A stretch of 64,000 nt of DNA, from positions 1 to 64,000 of the forward strand of contig SFEA01000004.1 of the NCBI GenBank assembly GCA_004557385.1, given 5' to 3'. Position numbers and translations under genes: made by a program. Below, piece after piece: positions 45,081 to 53,657 of this stretch. The DNA is from Bacteroidales bacterium (GTDB lineage Bacteria; Bacteroidota; Bacteroidia; Bacteroidales; Muribaculaceae). The notes under the pieces are model-generated. The model was not told the DNA's origin, made no database searches, and worked only from the letters and a program-made list of their open reading frames with translations. How positions within the stretch are numbered: the stretch's first letter is position 1; the number at the start of each line of letters is the position of its first letter.

Positions 45081-46400
45081 TTAATATAATGTAGTTATTT
45101 GTGCGTTAATAAAATAGTGTAACAGAATCTCTTTATAGTCGTAGCCTTGCTCACCCATCACGGCAGCGCCAATCTGGCACAAGCCCACGCCATGACCCCA
45201 ACCGGCACCTCGAAGCACGAACTTTGCCGGATAGCCTTCGGCGTCAACATCGTGGCGTTCAACAATGAATGCCGAGCTATAGAGGTGCGATGGCGACAGC
45301 GTGCGGCGTATTTCAAGTTCTTTGCCAATCACTCGAGTGAGTTTCTCGCCTACAATCTTAAGTTTATACAACCTGCCGCTGGTGCCACGAGCCACCGGTT
45401 GCAGGTCGCGTATGCGACCGTAATCAACGCCCGAACGATTCTTAACCAGTTCGGCAAGCTCCTGCTGAGTGTATTCCACCGTCCAGCGATAGAAATCTTG
45501 CGTTTCTTGGTCGTAGTTGTTAAGCACCTGCGAAAGAATCTTGGCATCGGTGGTGTTGCAGAATGCCTTTGGCTTGGTGAGAATCCACTCCTCGGCATTG
45601 GCTTCCTTGGTCAGGTCGGGGAAATCGTTCTCGTCCTCGCCGTCGCGTTTAGCCACCAAATAATCGTAATGCTTTGGTTCCCAGCAGTTCTCAAACTCCT
45701 CGTAAACACCACCGCAACACTTCGAGAATCGGGCATCGCACAGCTCGCCGTCGTAGGTGAGCACCTTGCCGTGCGTAGCCTCGATGGCTTCGCGCACCGT
45801 TGGCGTCGATTCGCGGGTGATGCCTTGATAGCGCTGGCAATGGTCGTCGGCACAAACGTCGAAGTTCACATGGTCCTCGCGGTCATACCAGCGTATATAT
45901 TCGTCGTCGCTCTGTTCTATTGCCGAATATGTCTCGCTCGATTGAGCAAGTTTCTTGTTCTTGTCGATTTGCGCCAAGAGCCAACTGCGCGAAATCACCG
46001 CATGTGCCTTGAGCAACTCGAGCGATGCCGTTGCGCTCATCTCCGACGAAATCACACTGAGCAAATAATCCTCAACCGAAAGTATGTTCACTGTGGTGAG
46101 CTTTCCGTGCTCAACAATCAGCTTCAATGCGCCGCGAAACGATTGGTTCTCCTTGCGCTCCCAGTGGAAATTAACGCCTATTGTAACTCCTATTAGCGTA
46201 AACGACCCGGTCGCCTCGTCGATTGGCTCAAACAGCAGTTCTTCGTAGCTGTTGCCATTCCACATAACCTTGCCGTCGACACATTCAGCCCGTTGTGTGC
46301 CAGTAAGCACCTCACCCAGCACCTTATAGCTGCCATTCAGCACAAACTCGATGCTTGGTTCGTTCATAATGCCTACTTTCACTTGAGGAATATTTCCCAT
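45081..46400 (-). CDS. SpoIID/LytB-domain protein without signal peptide
   Basis: 439 residues. SpoIID-type lytic transglycosylases cleave peptidoglycan glycan strands. Signatures: VISSEMSATASLELLKAHAVISRSW (about 114-138; the Glu of SEMS matches the catalytic glutamate), FSKCCGGVYEEFENCWE, and GWGHGVGLCQIGAAVMGEQGYDYKEILLHYF near the C-terminus. There is no signal peptide or membrane segment at the N-terminus (MGNIPQVKVGIMNEPSIEF), so it appears cytosolic, unusual for this family. The organism is not a spore former by any sign here. In this operon it may act on imported fragments. Inference only. Confidence 0.82.
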   Translation of the reverse strand: MGNIPQVKVGIMNEPSIEFVLNGSYKVLGEVLTGTQRAECVDGKVMWNGNSYEELLFEPIDEATGSFTLIGVTIGVNFHWERKENQSFRGALKLIVEHGKLTTVNILSVEDYLLSVISSEMSATASLELLKAHAVISRSWLLAQIDKNKKLAQSSETYSAIEQSDDEYIRWYDREDHVNFDVCADDHCQRYQGITRESTPTVREAIEATHGKVLTYDGELCDARFSKCCGGVYEEFENCWEPKHYDYLVAKRDGEDENDFPDLTKEANAEEWILTKPKAFCNTTDAKILSQVLNNYDQETQDFYRWTVEYTQQELAELVKNRSGVDYGRIRDLQPVARGTSGRLYKLKIVGEKLTRVIGKELEIRRTLSPSHLYSSAFIVERHDVDAEGYPAKFVLRGAGWGHGVGLCQIGAAVMGEQGYDYKEILLHYFINAQITTLY

Positions 46401-46431
46401 AAAAAATAAATTATATGTTTAGTTTTAAGAT

Positions 46432-47367
46432 TTACTTCAATTTCTTTATCATATCACCTATCTCGCAAGCCGAATAACACAACTCGTCGAGAATGGCAAT
46501 TATGTCGTTTTCGTCGATTTTCACAAAATCTTTCTCGAGTGGCAGTGCCAACACGCCTCCCATATCAACCGATGCCGGTGAAATGAGGATGTTGTCGTCG
46601 CCGTCGGCACCATAGCACGATGGCCGATGCTTCTTGCGCGGAAACACCGTCACAGTCCACTCGCCATTGCAATAGCTGCACAAAATGTTCATCATCGGCT
46701 CCACGTCGCCATCGGGCACCGGCAGACATTCAAGCATCCGCTCAAACATTGCCACACCTCCGGCAAGGCTTGTTGCCTTGATAATCACTGCTGCACGCGT
46801 CAGTCCGTCGACAATGCTCATCGCTGCTCCCGGCATGCTGCACACCGGTTCCACATTGGCACGCTTCAGGTCGTCGAGCCATGGCATAAAACCCTTGTTG
46901 CCAGCCTGAAAGTGCATGTGGTCGGGCGCCGAAGCTCCGCATCGCGGTCCATTGTAAAACACCTCGTAATCTTCAAGCGCCTGTGCCAGCTCCATCATGT
47001 GAGCGATTCTGCCGTCAATCGATTGCGGCGTATGGAGGCAACTGGGCACTGTGAGGTGCTTTGGGAATATCGGATAGGGATTCACGAGAATCTTGTAATT
47101 CTCGTCAAACGCCAGGCTGCGTTGCTCAACGGGACGATTTTCGTCGCATAAGAAACATTTGCGTGCCTTGAGCGATGCCGCATCAATCTTTGCTGCACTC
47201 GAACGAATGCGAGCAGGGTTGAATTGAGCCTTGAAGGTGGCATCGCCCACTTTCACAGTCTTCATTTTCACCTGATTGAGGGCAGCAAAACTATCGGCAG
47301 CCGCTTGCCACTCAGCCAACTGAGCGGTGAAAAATTCATCAACTTCAACCCTGCTTAATCGCTTCAT
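46432..47367 (-). CDS. DUF4922 protein, HIT/GalT-like
   Basis: 311 residues, cytosolic. I recall this as DUF4922, without proven function. Visible features: a paired-cysteine segment RKCFLCDENRPVEQ (about 70-83) like the metal-binding part of GalT or Ap4A phosphorylase-type proteins, and the histidine triad-like string SAPDHMHFQAGNKG (about 145-158, H-x-H-x-Q), which holds the nucleotidyl-transferring histidine in that superfamily. It could therefore be a nucleotidyltransferase or nucleotide-sugar phosphorylase. Its place between a SpoIID-like gene and two glycosyltransferases hints at activated-sugar chemistry linked to peptidoglycan salvage. Confidence 0.7.
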   Translation of the reverse strand: MKRLSRVEVDEFFTAQLAEWQAAADSFAALNQVKMKTVKVGDATFKAQFNPARIRSSAAKIDAASLKARKCFLCDENRPVEQRSLAFDENYKILVNPYPIFPKHLTVPSCLHTPQSIDGRIAHMMELAQALEDYEVFYNGPRCGASAPDHMHFQAGNKGFMPWLDDLKRANVEPVCSMPGAAMSIVDGLTRAAVIIKATSLAGGVAMFERMLECLPVPDGDVEPMMNILCSYCNGEWTVTVFPRKKHRPSCYGADGDDNILISPASVDMGGVLALPLEKDFVKIDENDIIAILDELCYSACEIGDMIKKLK

Positions 47368-47409
47368 TCTATTCTATGAAAAAAACTTTAATTATTGCCT
47401 ATTAAATTA

Positions 47410-48888
47410 TTATTTTGCCTTGTTCATGGCAATGCGAGCCTGCAATTCCCAAGTGCGGATGCGGTCCTTGTAGGTGTTGTTGCGGTTCATCTTTTCCACA
47501 TCGAGGGCAGCGTCGCTGTTGTCGTCCCAACGGCGGCACAGATACACCGACTTGAACACACGACCAATCTGATAGATGCGGCTCATGTTGAGGCCCAATG
47601 CATAGTCCTCGCCGTAGTTCACTGCAGGCAACTTAACTTCGCGGAGCACCGGAGTGTAGAAAGCGCGCGGGGCACCGAGGCCGTTGATGCGTAAAGCATT
47701 GTTGCGACCGTTTTCAGGAGTCCATTCGCGGTGGTCAACCAAGCCCGGAGGCAAGATGTTGCGGTTGATGTCGGTGAGGGTGTAAGAACCCACCACCATA
47801 GCGCAGTTTTGTTCGTAGAACGCATTCACCATAGTGCTGAGGGTGTTTTCGTCCTCATATACGTCGTCGCTATCGAGCTGAACGCAGAATTTACCGGCTT
47901 GCTCGTGATGAGCGGCAAGGTTCCAGCATGCACCCACACCTATGTCGCCTACAATCATGTGAATCACTTGAGGATTGTTGCCGAAACGTTCCTTGATGAT
48001 TTCGGTGGTGCGGTCGGTAGAGCAGTTGTCAACCACGATGATGTTGAACTTGAAATCGCACTTCTGCATCAATGCACTTTCGATAGCGTCGGCAATAGTG
48101 CGCTCGCGTGTGCGAACCGGAATCACTACTGTAGCCTCAACAGGGAAATTATCTTCGCTGAACTCGATGTGCTTGAATTTAGGTTCAAGATATCCACCAA
48201 TTTCCTTGAGGTGCTCGGTGCAAGCCTGTTCCATTTCAATCTGACGGCCACGGTTGCGTGGGTCGACATAGTCGAACATCTTTTCGCCGCTCTTGCGAGT
48301 GTCGAGTTCGATGTCGCTATAAAGGAATTCGTTGATGTGAGTGAGCGAAGCAAATTGCGACAGCTTCAAACGCAGGTCGTAGAGACCGGCGAACTTATAG
48401 TCGGCTTTCATTGCAGCCACTGCCTTCTTATAGCAATGCGAGCAGAACAGAAGCACCGAACCGAAATCGAAATCGTCGCGGAGGCTGCCAAACTGATAAT
48501 CAATCACCGGAGCCTTGGTGCTTGTAGGCAGACCTTCTTCGCTGTAATGGTCGCCATTATAGTGGTCGGCATACACCATACCACTCAAGGTGTCGCTTGC
48601 AATCTTCACCATACGGTCGAGCGCGAATGGTCCGAACTTCAAGTTGTCGTATTTCTGATAATAGAGCACAAAGTCGCTGTCAGCCTTTTCGGCAATGGCT
48701 TTCATAGTCTTTGATGAGGTCAAGCCATCGATTTTAATCACCTCGCAGCCTTCAACGCTACCTTCGGCACCTTCAAGCTGAAGCAAATAAATCTTGTTTA
48801 CAAGAGCATTAGCCTTAAGTTCGGCAACGGTAGCCGAAACTTGGTTTTCGTCGGCAAATGGAATAAAGCAATTGATTGTTTTAGCCAT
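47410..48888 (-). CDS. Family-2 glycosyltransferase with duplicated GT-like halves, copy 1
   Basis: 492 residues, cytosolic. The C-terminal half (about 245-490) is a GT2 domain: ATVVIPVRTRERTIADAIESAL, IIVVDNCSTDRT, QLDSDDVYEDE (DxD) and the acidic YGEDYALGL. The N-terminal half (about 1-200) looks like a degenerate second GT-A fold (CFIPFADENQ, then DSDFVLYYQKYDNLKFG). Acceptor and donor are unknown. It is a paralogue of the next gene throughout its length, with both halves and the C-terminal KDRIRTWELQARIA nearly identical. Part of the salvage operon, 42 nt before the DUF4922 gene. Confidence 0.85.
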   Translation of the reverse strand: MAKTINCFIPFADENQVSATVAELKANALVNKIYLLQLEGAEGSVEGCEVIKIDGLTSSKTMKAIAEKADSDFVLYYQKYDNLKFGPFALDRMVKIASDTLSGMVYADHYNGDHYSEEGLPTSTKAPVIDYQFGSLRDDFDFGSVLLFCSHCYKKAVAAMKADYKFAGLYDLRLKLSQFASLTHINEFLYSDIELDTRKSGEKMFDYVDPRNRGRQIEMEQACTEHLKEIGGYLEPKFKHIEFSEDNFPVEATVVIPVRTRERTIADAIESALMQKCDFKFNIIVVDNCSTDRTTEIIKERFGNNPQVIHMIVGDIGVGACWNLAAHHEQAGKFCVQLDSDDVYEDENTLSTMVNAFYEQNCAMVVGSYTLTDINRNILPPGLVDHREWTPENGRNNALRINGLGAPRAFYTPVLREVKLPAVNYGEDYALGLNMSRIYQIGRVFKSVYLCRRWDDNSDAALDVEKMNRNNTYKDRIRTWELQARIAMNKAK

Positions 48889-48931
48889 AATCTGGTTTTT
48901 TGTTTTTTAGTTTATATATTGGTTTCCTTTT

Positions 48932-50392
48932 CTATTTCTTACGTTTGTTGTAAGCAATGCGCGCCTGCAATTCCCACGTGCGAATGCGGTCCTTGTATAC
49001 ATTGTTTGCATTCATCTTAAACACGTCGAGGTTGGCATCGGAGTTGTCCTCCCAACGTCGGGCGCAAGTCATCACCTTCCACACGCGACCAACACGATAG
49101 CGGCGCGACACATACAGCCCCATGGCATAATCCTCGCCATAGCATGTGTTAGGCAGATAAAGCGACTTATACACTGGTGTGAAGAATGCTCTCGGACCAC
49201 CTATTCCGTTCACTCGCAGCAAGTTGTTACGCCCGTTGTCGTCGGTCCACTCTTTATGCAAAATCTCGCCCGGCGGCAACACGTTCATGTCGAAGTCGGT
49301 AATCTCATAGCCGCCCACCACCATTGCGCTATTCGAGCGATAGAACTCTGCAACCATTGTCGTGAGCACATGCTCGGTCTTGTAAACGTCGTCGCTGTCG
49401 AGCCCAATCACAAAGCGTCCGCAACGTGGGTCGTCAACTCCCAGATTCCAGCAACCGCCAATACCGAGGTCGGTGCGCTCCGGAATGATGTGCACCACAC
49501 GTTCGTCACCGGCAAACTCGTCGATGGCTTCGGTGGTGCCATCGGTTGAATGGTTGTCGACAATAATTAAATTATATTTGAAATCAGCTTTTTGCTTGAG
49601 CACCGATTTAATGGCGTCGCGAATCACTCTCACACGGTTGAGCACCGGAATCACCACCGTACATTCCACAGCAAAATCGCCTTGCTTGAGGTCGAGTGCC
49701 TCATAGCATCCCGGTTCAAGATAAGCGCCCACACGCTTCAGGTAGTCGGTCACCACAGCCTCCATTTCCAGCTGCTTGCCGCGATTGTCGGGGTTTTGAT
49801 AGTCGAAGATTGCCTCGCCGCTGCTGCGCAAATCCATGGCAACCTCACTGTAAAGATATTCATTGATATGCACCAGCTCACCCATTTCGCTAAGGCGCAG
49901 ACGCAAATCATAGAATCCGGCATGGCGATAGTTGCCGGTCATTTCGCGGGCAGCTTGCTTGAGCGCCGAAGTTCTTATCAGTGCCACCGACCCAAAGTCA
50001 AATTCATCGCGAAGGCTGCCCTGCTGATAATCAATCACCGGGGCTTTTACAACCTCGCCTTTGCGCACCTGATAGCGGTCGGCGTAGCACATCACGGCAT
50101 CGCTGTCGTCGGCAATCTGCACCATACGCTTCAAGGCATGCAGCCCCAGCTTCAGCACGTCGCCATTGCTGTAAATGAGTGTATACTTGCTTTGCGAAGC
50201 CTCGGCAATGGCTTTGATGGCAGCCGTCGACGTAAGCGCATCCACAGCCAGCGTCTTGCACCCATCAACCGCTACTTCGGCATCGCCCATATTCAGCACA
50301 AAGCATTCGTCAATCATTTCCGACGAACGCAACGCCGCCAATGTGGCTGCAAACGCCTCTTGTCCCGAATATGTCACAAATGAATCAATCAT
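48932..50392 (-). CDS. Family-2 glycosyltransferase with duplicated GT-like halves, copy 2
   Basis: 486 residues, same layout as its neighbour: N-terminal degenerate GT-A-like half (about 1-200), then GT2 with CTVVIPVLNRVRVIRDAIKS (about 240), LIIVDNHSTDGTTEAI, GLDSDDVYKTE (DxD) and CYGEDYAMGL. The two genes clearly arose by tandem duplication but differ enough (for example no SEEGLPTSTKAP insert here) to have split functions. It starts 9 nt after the amidase gene. Product unknown. A role in rebuilding or tagging a cell-wall or envelope glycan is speculation. Confidence 0.85.
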   Translation of the reverse strand: MIDSFVTYSGQEAFAATLAALRSSEMIDECFVLNMGDAEVAVDGCKTLAVDALTSTAAIKAIAEASQSKYTLIYSNGDVLKLGLHALKRMVQIADDSDAVMCYADRYQVRKGEVVKAPVIDYQQGSLRDEFDFGSVALIRTSALKQAAREMTGNYRHAGFYDLRLRLSEMGELVHINEYLYSEVAMDLRSSGEAIFDYQNPDNRGKQLEMEAVVTDYLKRVGAYLEPGCYEALDLKQGDFAVECTVVIPVLNRVRVIRDAIKSVLKQKADFKYNLIIVDNHSTDGTTEAIDEFAGDERVVHIIPERTDLGIGGCWNLGVDDPRCGRFVIGLDSDDVYKTEHVLTTMVAEFYRSNSAMVVGGYEITDFDMNVLPPGEILHKEWTDDNGRNNLLRVNGIGGPRAFFTPVYKSLYLPNTCYGEDYAMGLYVSRRYRVGRVWKVMTCARRWEDNSDANLDVFKMNANNVYKDRIRTWELQARIAYNKRKK

Positions 50393-50401
50393 ATTTCCGT
50401 A

Positions 50402-53400
50402 TTATTCTTGTTTTGATGTTCCCTTAAAGAAGTCGAGCACCTGGCTCATCATCTTGTTTCGGCTGTCCTCGCACTCAATGGTTTCAAACGGGAAGCCAAC
50501 CACAACAGTGCGATAACTGCCCATATCGGCTGCGATGCCTGCCGGAATATTGTTCTCGCGGTAGCGCAAAACGGTGTTTGCCTTAGCGCTTGCCGGAATC
50601 ACTCCGTCGGGACTCTCAACACAATATAGTTTATCGTTCTTTGTATTGCTGAACTTATAGTCGTCGCCCACTCCAAGTTGGCGATAAGGCGATGCAACAG
50701 TGTAAGCCTTGCCTTCGATGGCTGCATGACCCACACGCCACTCATAGCCCAAAACGTCTTTTGCAAATGCCTGCTCGACCTTGCCCGAACTGATGCCGTC
50801 CCACACGTCGCTGGCAACATAGGCGCCTGTCACCATCACATTGCCACCTTGCGCGGTGTAAGCCTTCAGCGCATTCATCAGCCCTTCGGAATAAATCTTA
50901 TAGCGATTTGGCACTGCTCCGCGGCCGATTTTAATCTCTTTTTGCTTGCCGCAAATCAGGTCGAGAGCAAAATAGCCATCAAGGCTCAACCCGTTTTCCA
51001 CAGCCTTCACGCTTGCCGACACAAATGAATAGCCCGATTGCATCACAGCAGCGCCATGCACAACAGGATAATTGAACGTGTTGCCGGCTATCACCTTGTT
51101 TTCGTAGTTGCTGTGGCTGCCGCCAAAACCGGCTGCATCGTCGTCTTTCCACGGCAAATTGCGGCGGAACTCGAATTGCGAACCAATGTGCGAAATATCG
51201 TAGAGATATGGCACTCCCGAATCCTTTTCGTCGACGAATCCGGCATAGCCGTTTTCACCTTCACCGGCAACAAACGAGTCGGGTGCCGACACGCGGGTGA
51301 AATTGTTCACCACCATCACTGTGCCTTTCGAGTCGGGCGCAACGCCGAGGGCAAGCACTTCGGAGTCGAAGCTTCTGCCGCCATCGTTCATTGCCACAAT
51401 CTTGTAGCTGTGTATAAGGTTGTCGGATATCTTCACTTCGTATTCGGTATCTTTCACTACTGCCACCTCGCGGAATGCGCCGTTGCCCACGCGCTCCATC
51501 ACGGCATATCGCTCAGGTTCGGCATTGCTGCATTGTGTGTCGGCGGTAGGCTTCCAAGTGAGCAGGAACTTACCCGAACCAGCCGCAGAAATGGCAAACG
51601 AGTTCACTGGCAACGGTTGCACCACATAGTGGCGACCATCGCGCTTGGCAATAAACTCGAGCATACCTTTGTAAATGGCGCGGCTCACCGTGAAACGGAA
51701 TGTAGGGTCGAGGCCGTAACGCATATCGGCAAAGTTCTGATGCGAAAGCAACTCGAGCAACATGGTTGGCACCTCGGGCACCCGCGCTTCGTAGTACGAT
51801 TTGTCCCACATGCCGCGACGCATCCAGTTTGGTTCGAACAGCGCACGCACATCGTTGCAGATGTTTGTGCTGATGGCGTTGGTGAGAAGGCGCGAATAGC
51901 CGCGCGGCGTACCGTCGGCATAGTTGTCGTAATTCGAAGTCATATATATGCCCAGCGTGCCAATGATGCTGTCGTTTGGTGTGGTACCGGCATCGGTGTG
52001 GAACGCAAACGCCAGGTCGACCGGTATGTTCAACCCGGCTCGGTCGGGCAGCACCGGCGACCCGCCTGCAAGCCAGTTGACCCACTCGGCACGGCTGCGA
52101 AAATCGTCGTTGTAGTCGTTAGTTAGTTTCGAAAGTGTGTACACCGAATCGGGTGCTCCAGCCCATTGCAGCCAATAGCGTGAGCCTTCGGTGAAACGCG
52201 GATATTGCGATGTGATATACTGATAGTTAATGCGGTCGTCGTAGGTGTAGCTCACCTTTTCGCCTTCTTCTGGCTTCTTCACCTTGCGCGCCACGTTACC
52301 CATGCCGCCGCCCACCTTCACAGCGTCGGCTGTTACAATGCCTTTGTGCTTCGACACATTGCTCAGCACCACCACATTGTGGTTGTCGCCCTTGCGCAAT
52401 GGGAAATGTCCGAGGTAAATCCACGTCCCCGACCCCATCTTCTGGTTAATCTTGAATGACTTACTTCCGTCGAGATAGTTTACCGTGTAAAGCGCGTCTT
52501 CTACGCTTTCGGGGAGTGTCTTATAAGAAATATACACAGCATACAGTCCGTCTTCGGGCATATTCACGCTCCACGATGCACTCGAGGCGTGCTTGTCGTT
52601 CTTGGTGGTTTCCACCTGGCGGAATGTTCCTTCAACAAATGGATTCTCATAGTCGACGTAATAGTCGCGTTTCCACGCAAAACCCACGCCGTTGCCTGCA
52701 GTCCATTCTTTATTGCCGTTTTTTTCTGCGTAAGTTGTCTGCGCCTTGCCGCCATCGCCGTCAACCACCATCTCGAAGCTGTGTATGTCGCGGTCGCGCG
52801 GGCTCATCACGTATGCGCCGGCATTTTCAAGCATCGGCATGAGGAACGGAATCACATACGACTGCGTGTAAAGGTCCTCCACCGTCTGGTTGAGACGCGC
52901 ACGCTGCCATTCCCATCGGTTGAGCTTTGGCTCGAAGTACCAGCCATGGCTCTGCCACAATGCTATAACGTTGCCGCTCAAGCCATCCTTATAGTGTTCG
53001 GATGCCGATACGGGTGTCACAAAGGCTTCATCGTCGCGGCGTGAATACTTCTTATCGAAATCCATCACATAGTTGGCTATGTCGTTGCCCTTTATGCTCA
53101 GCTGCACATCGTATTTCGAATAACTCTTGCCGGCTATTGCCTTTACTCCATCCTTCAATTGCTTTACGGTTGCCGCCGTAAATGGCACGTCGCCATAGGT
53201 TTCGTTCAACGCCACCTTCAAGGCTTTATTCTTTTTGTCGACTTGCACCGATGTCACCGAAACCGGTCCGATGCCCATGTTTGCCGGAACGGTGCTGCGA
53301 AGCAACTCGGTTGCCTTTGCCAGCTGCATTTTGCTGAAAGTCTGAGCCGATGCAAAATTGCCCATCTGAAGTGCACCAAATATGGCAAAAACGCCAAATA

Positions 53401-53422
53401 GATATGTTATGCCTCGTTTCAT
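50402..53422 (-). CDS. Golvesin-domain N-acetylmuramoyl-L-alanine amidase, copy B
   Basis: 1006 residues, signal peptide about 1-26 (NFASAQ). An Amidase_3-type zinc catalytic domain is split by an insert: IALWQSHGWYFEPKL (first zinc His), PMLENAGAYVMSPRDRD, then a golvesin/xanthan-lyase-type beta domain (about 275-385; SWSVNMPEDGLYAVYISYKTL), then DLAFAFHTDAG (second His) and MLLELLSHQNFADM (catalytic Glu). A fibronectin-like region (KFLLTWKPTADTQ) and a large C-terminal domain follow. Such proteins are often labelled xanthan lyase, but the amidase residues and this operon argue for removing peptides from peptidoglycan. ATG 53422 starts the signal peptide. Confidence 0.82.
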   Translation of the reverse strand: MKRGITYLFGVFAIFGALQMGNFASAQTFSKMQLAKATELLRSTVPANMGIGPVSVTSVQVDKKNKALKVALNETYGDVPFTAATVKQLKDGVKAIAGKSYSKYDVQLSIKGNDIANYVMDFDKKYSRRDDEAFVTPVSASEHYKDGLSGNVIALWQSHGWYFEPKLNRWEWQRARLNQTVEDLYTQSYVIPFLMPMLENAGAYVMSPRDRDIHSFEMVVDGDGGKAQTTYAEKNGNKEWTAGNGVGFAWKRDYYVDYENPFVEGTFRQVETTKNDKHASSASWSVNMPEDGLYAVYISYKTLPESVEDALYTVNYLDGSKSFKINQKMGSGTWIYLGHFPLRKGDNHNVVVLSNVSKHKGIVTADAVKVGGGMGNVARKVKKPEEGEKVSYTYDDRINYQYITSQYPRFTEGSRYWLQWAGAPDSVYTLSKLTNDYNDDFRSRAEWVNWLAGGSPVLPDRAGLNIPVDLAFAFHTDAGTTPNDSIIGTLGIYMTSNYDNYADGTPRGYSRLLTNAISTNICNDVRALFEPNWMRRGMWDKSYYEARVPEVPTMLLELLSHQNFADMRYGLDPTFRFTVSRAIYKGMLEFIAKRDGRHYVVQPLPVNSFAISAAGSGKFLLTWKPTADTQCSNAEPERYAVMERVGNGAFREVAVVKDTEYEVKISDNLIHSYKIVAMNDGGRSFDSEVLALGVAPDSKGTVMVVNNFTRVSAPDSFVAGEGENGYAGFVDEKDSGVPYLYDISHIGSQFEFRRNLPWKDDDAAGFGGSHSNYENKVIAGNTFNYPVVHGAAVMQSGYSFVSASVKAVENGLSLDGYFALDLICGKQKEIKIGRGAVPNRYKIYSEGLMNALKAYTAQGGNVMVTGAYVASDVWDGISSGKVEQAFAKDVLGYEWRVGHAAIEGKAYTVASPYRQLGVGDDYKFSNTKNDKLYCVESPDGVIPASAKANTVLRYRENNIPAGIAADMGSYRTVVVGFPFETIECEDSRNKMMSQVLDFFKGTSKQE

Positions 53423-53491
53423 ACGAAAGATTTGAAGTTTTAAGTGCAACCGCTTTTCTATACAAGCAGTCATAAATTTTCCCTTATATTG

Positions 53492-53499
53492 CAAAAATA
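53492..53499 (-). promoter_or_regulatory. Putative -7 box for amidase copy B and the downstream operon
   Basis: TATTTTTG on the minus strand, about 70 nt before the ATG at 53422. A TTTG lies at 53524-53527, spacing 24 nt, somewhat long. Confidence 0.35.
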
Positions 53500-53604
53500 A
53501 TACAAATATTTCGTTATAAAGCACAAACTAAAACTCAAATTGTCCTAATTAAACATTATTTAATAATTATATACATAATTTTAGTTTTTAGAATATTACA
53601 AAAA

Positions 53605-53630
53605 CCCGCAGGCAAAACATTGCCCGCGGG
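53605..53630 (-). terminator. Terminator after amidase copy A
   Basis: Ten-bp stem (53605-53614 with 53621-53630, CCCGC-GGCA against TGCC-GCGGG, one mismatch) with a run of T on the minus strand, 27 nt after the stop. Confidence 0.75.
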
Positions 53631-53657
53631 GTATTTTAGCTTATATTTCGAGTATAT

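Noticed and set aside
45081..46400. SpoIID domain as a sign of sporulation
   Set aside because: SpoIID/LytB domains are common in non-spore-formers, no other sporulation gene is present, and the surrounding genes are peptidoglycan salvage genes of a Bacteroidales.
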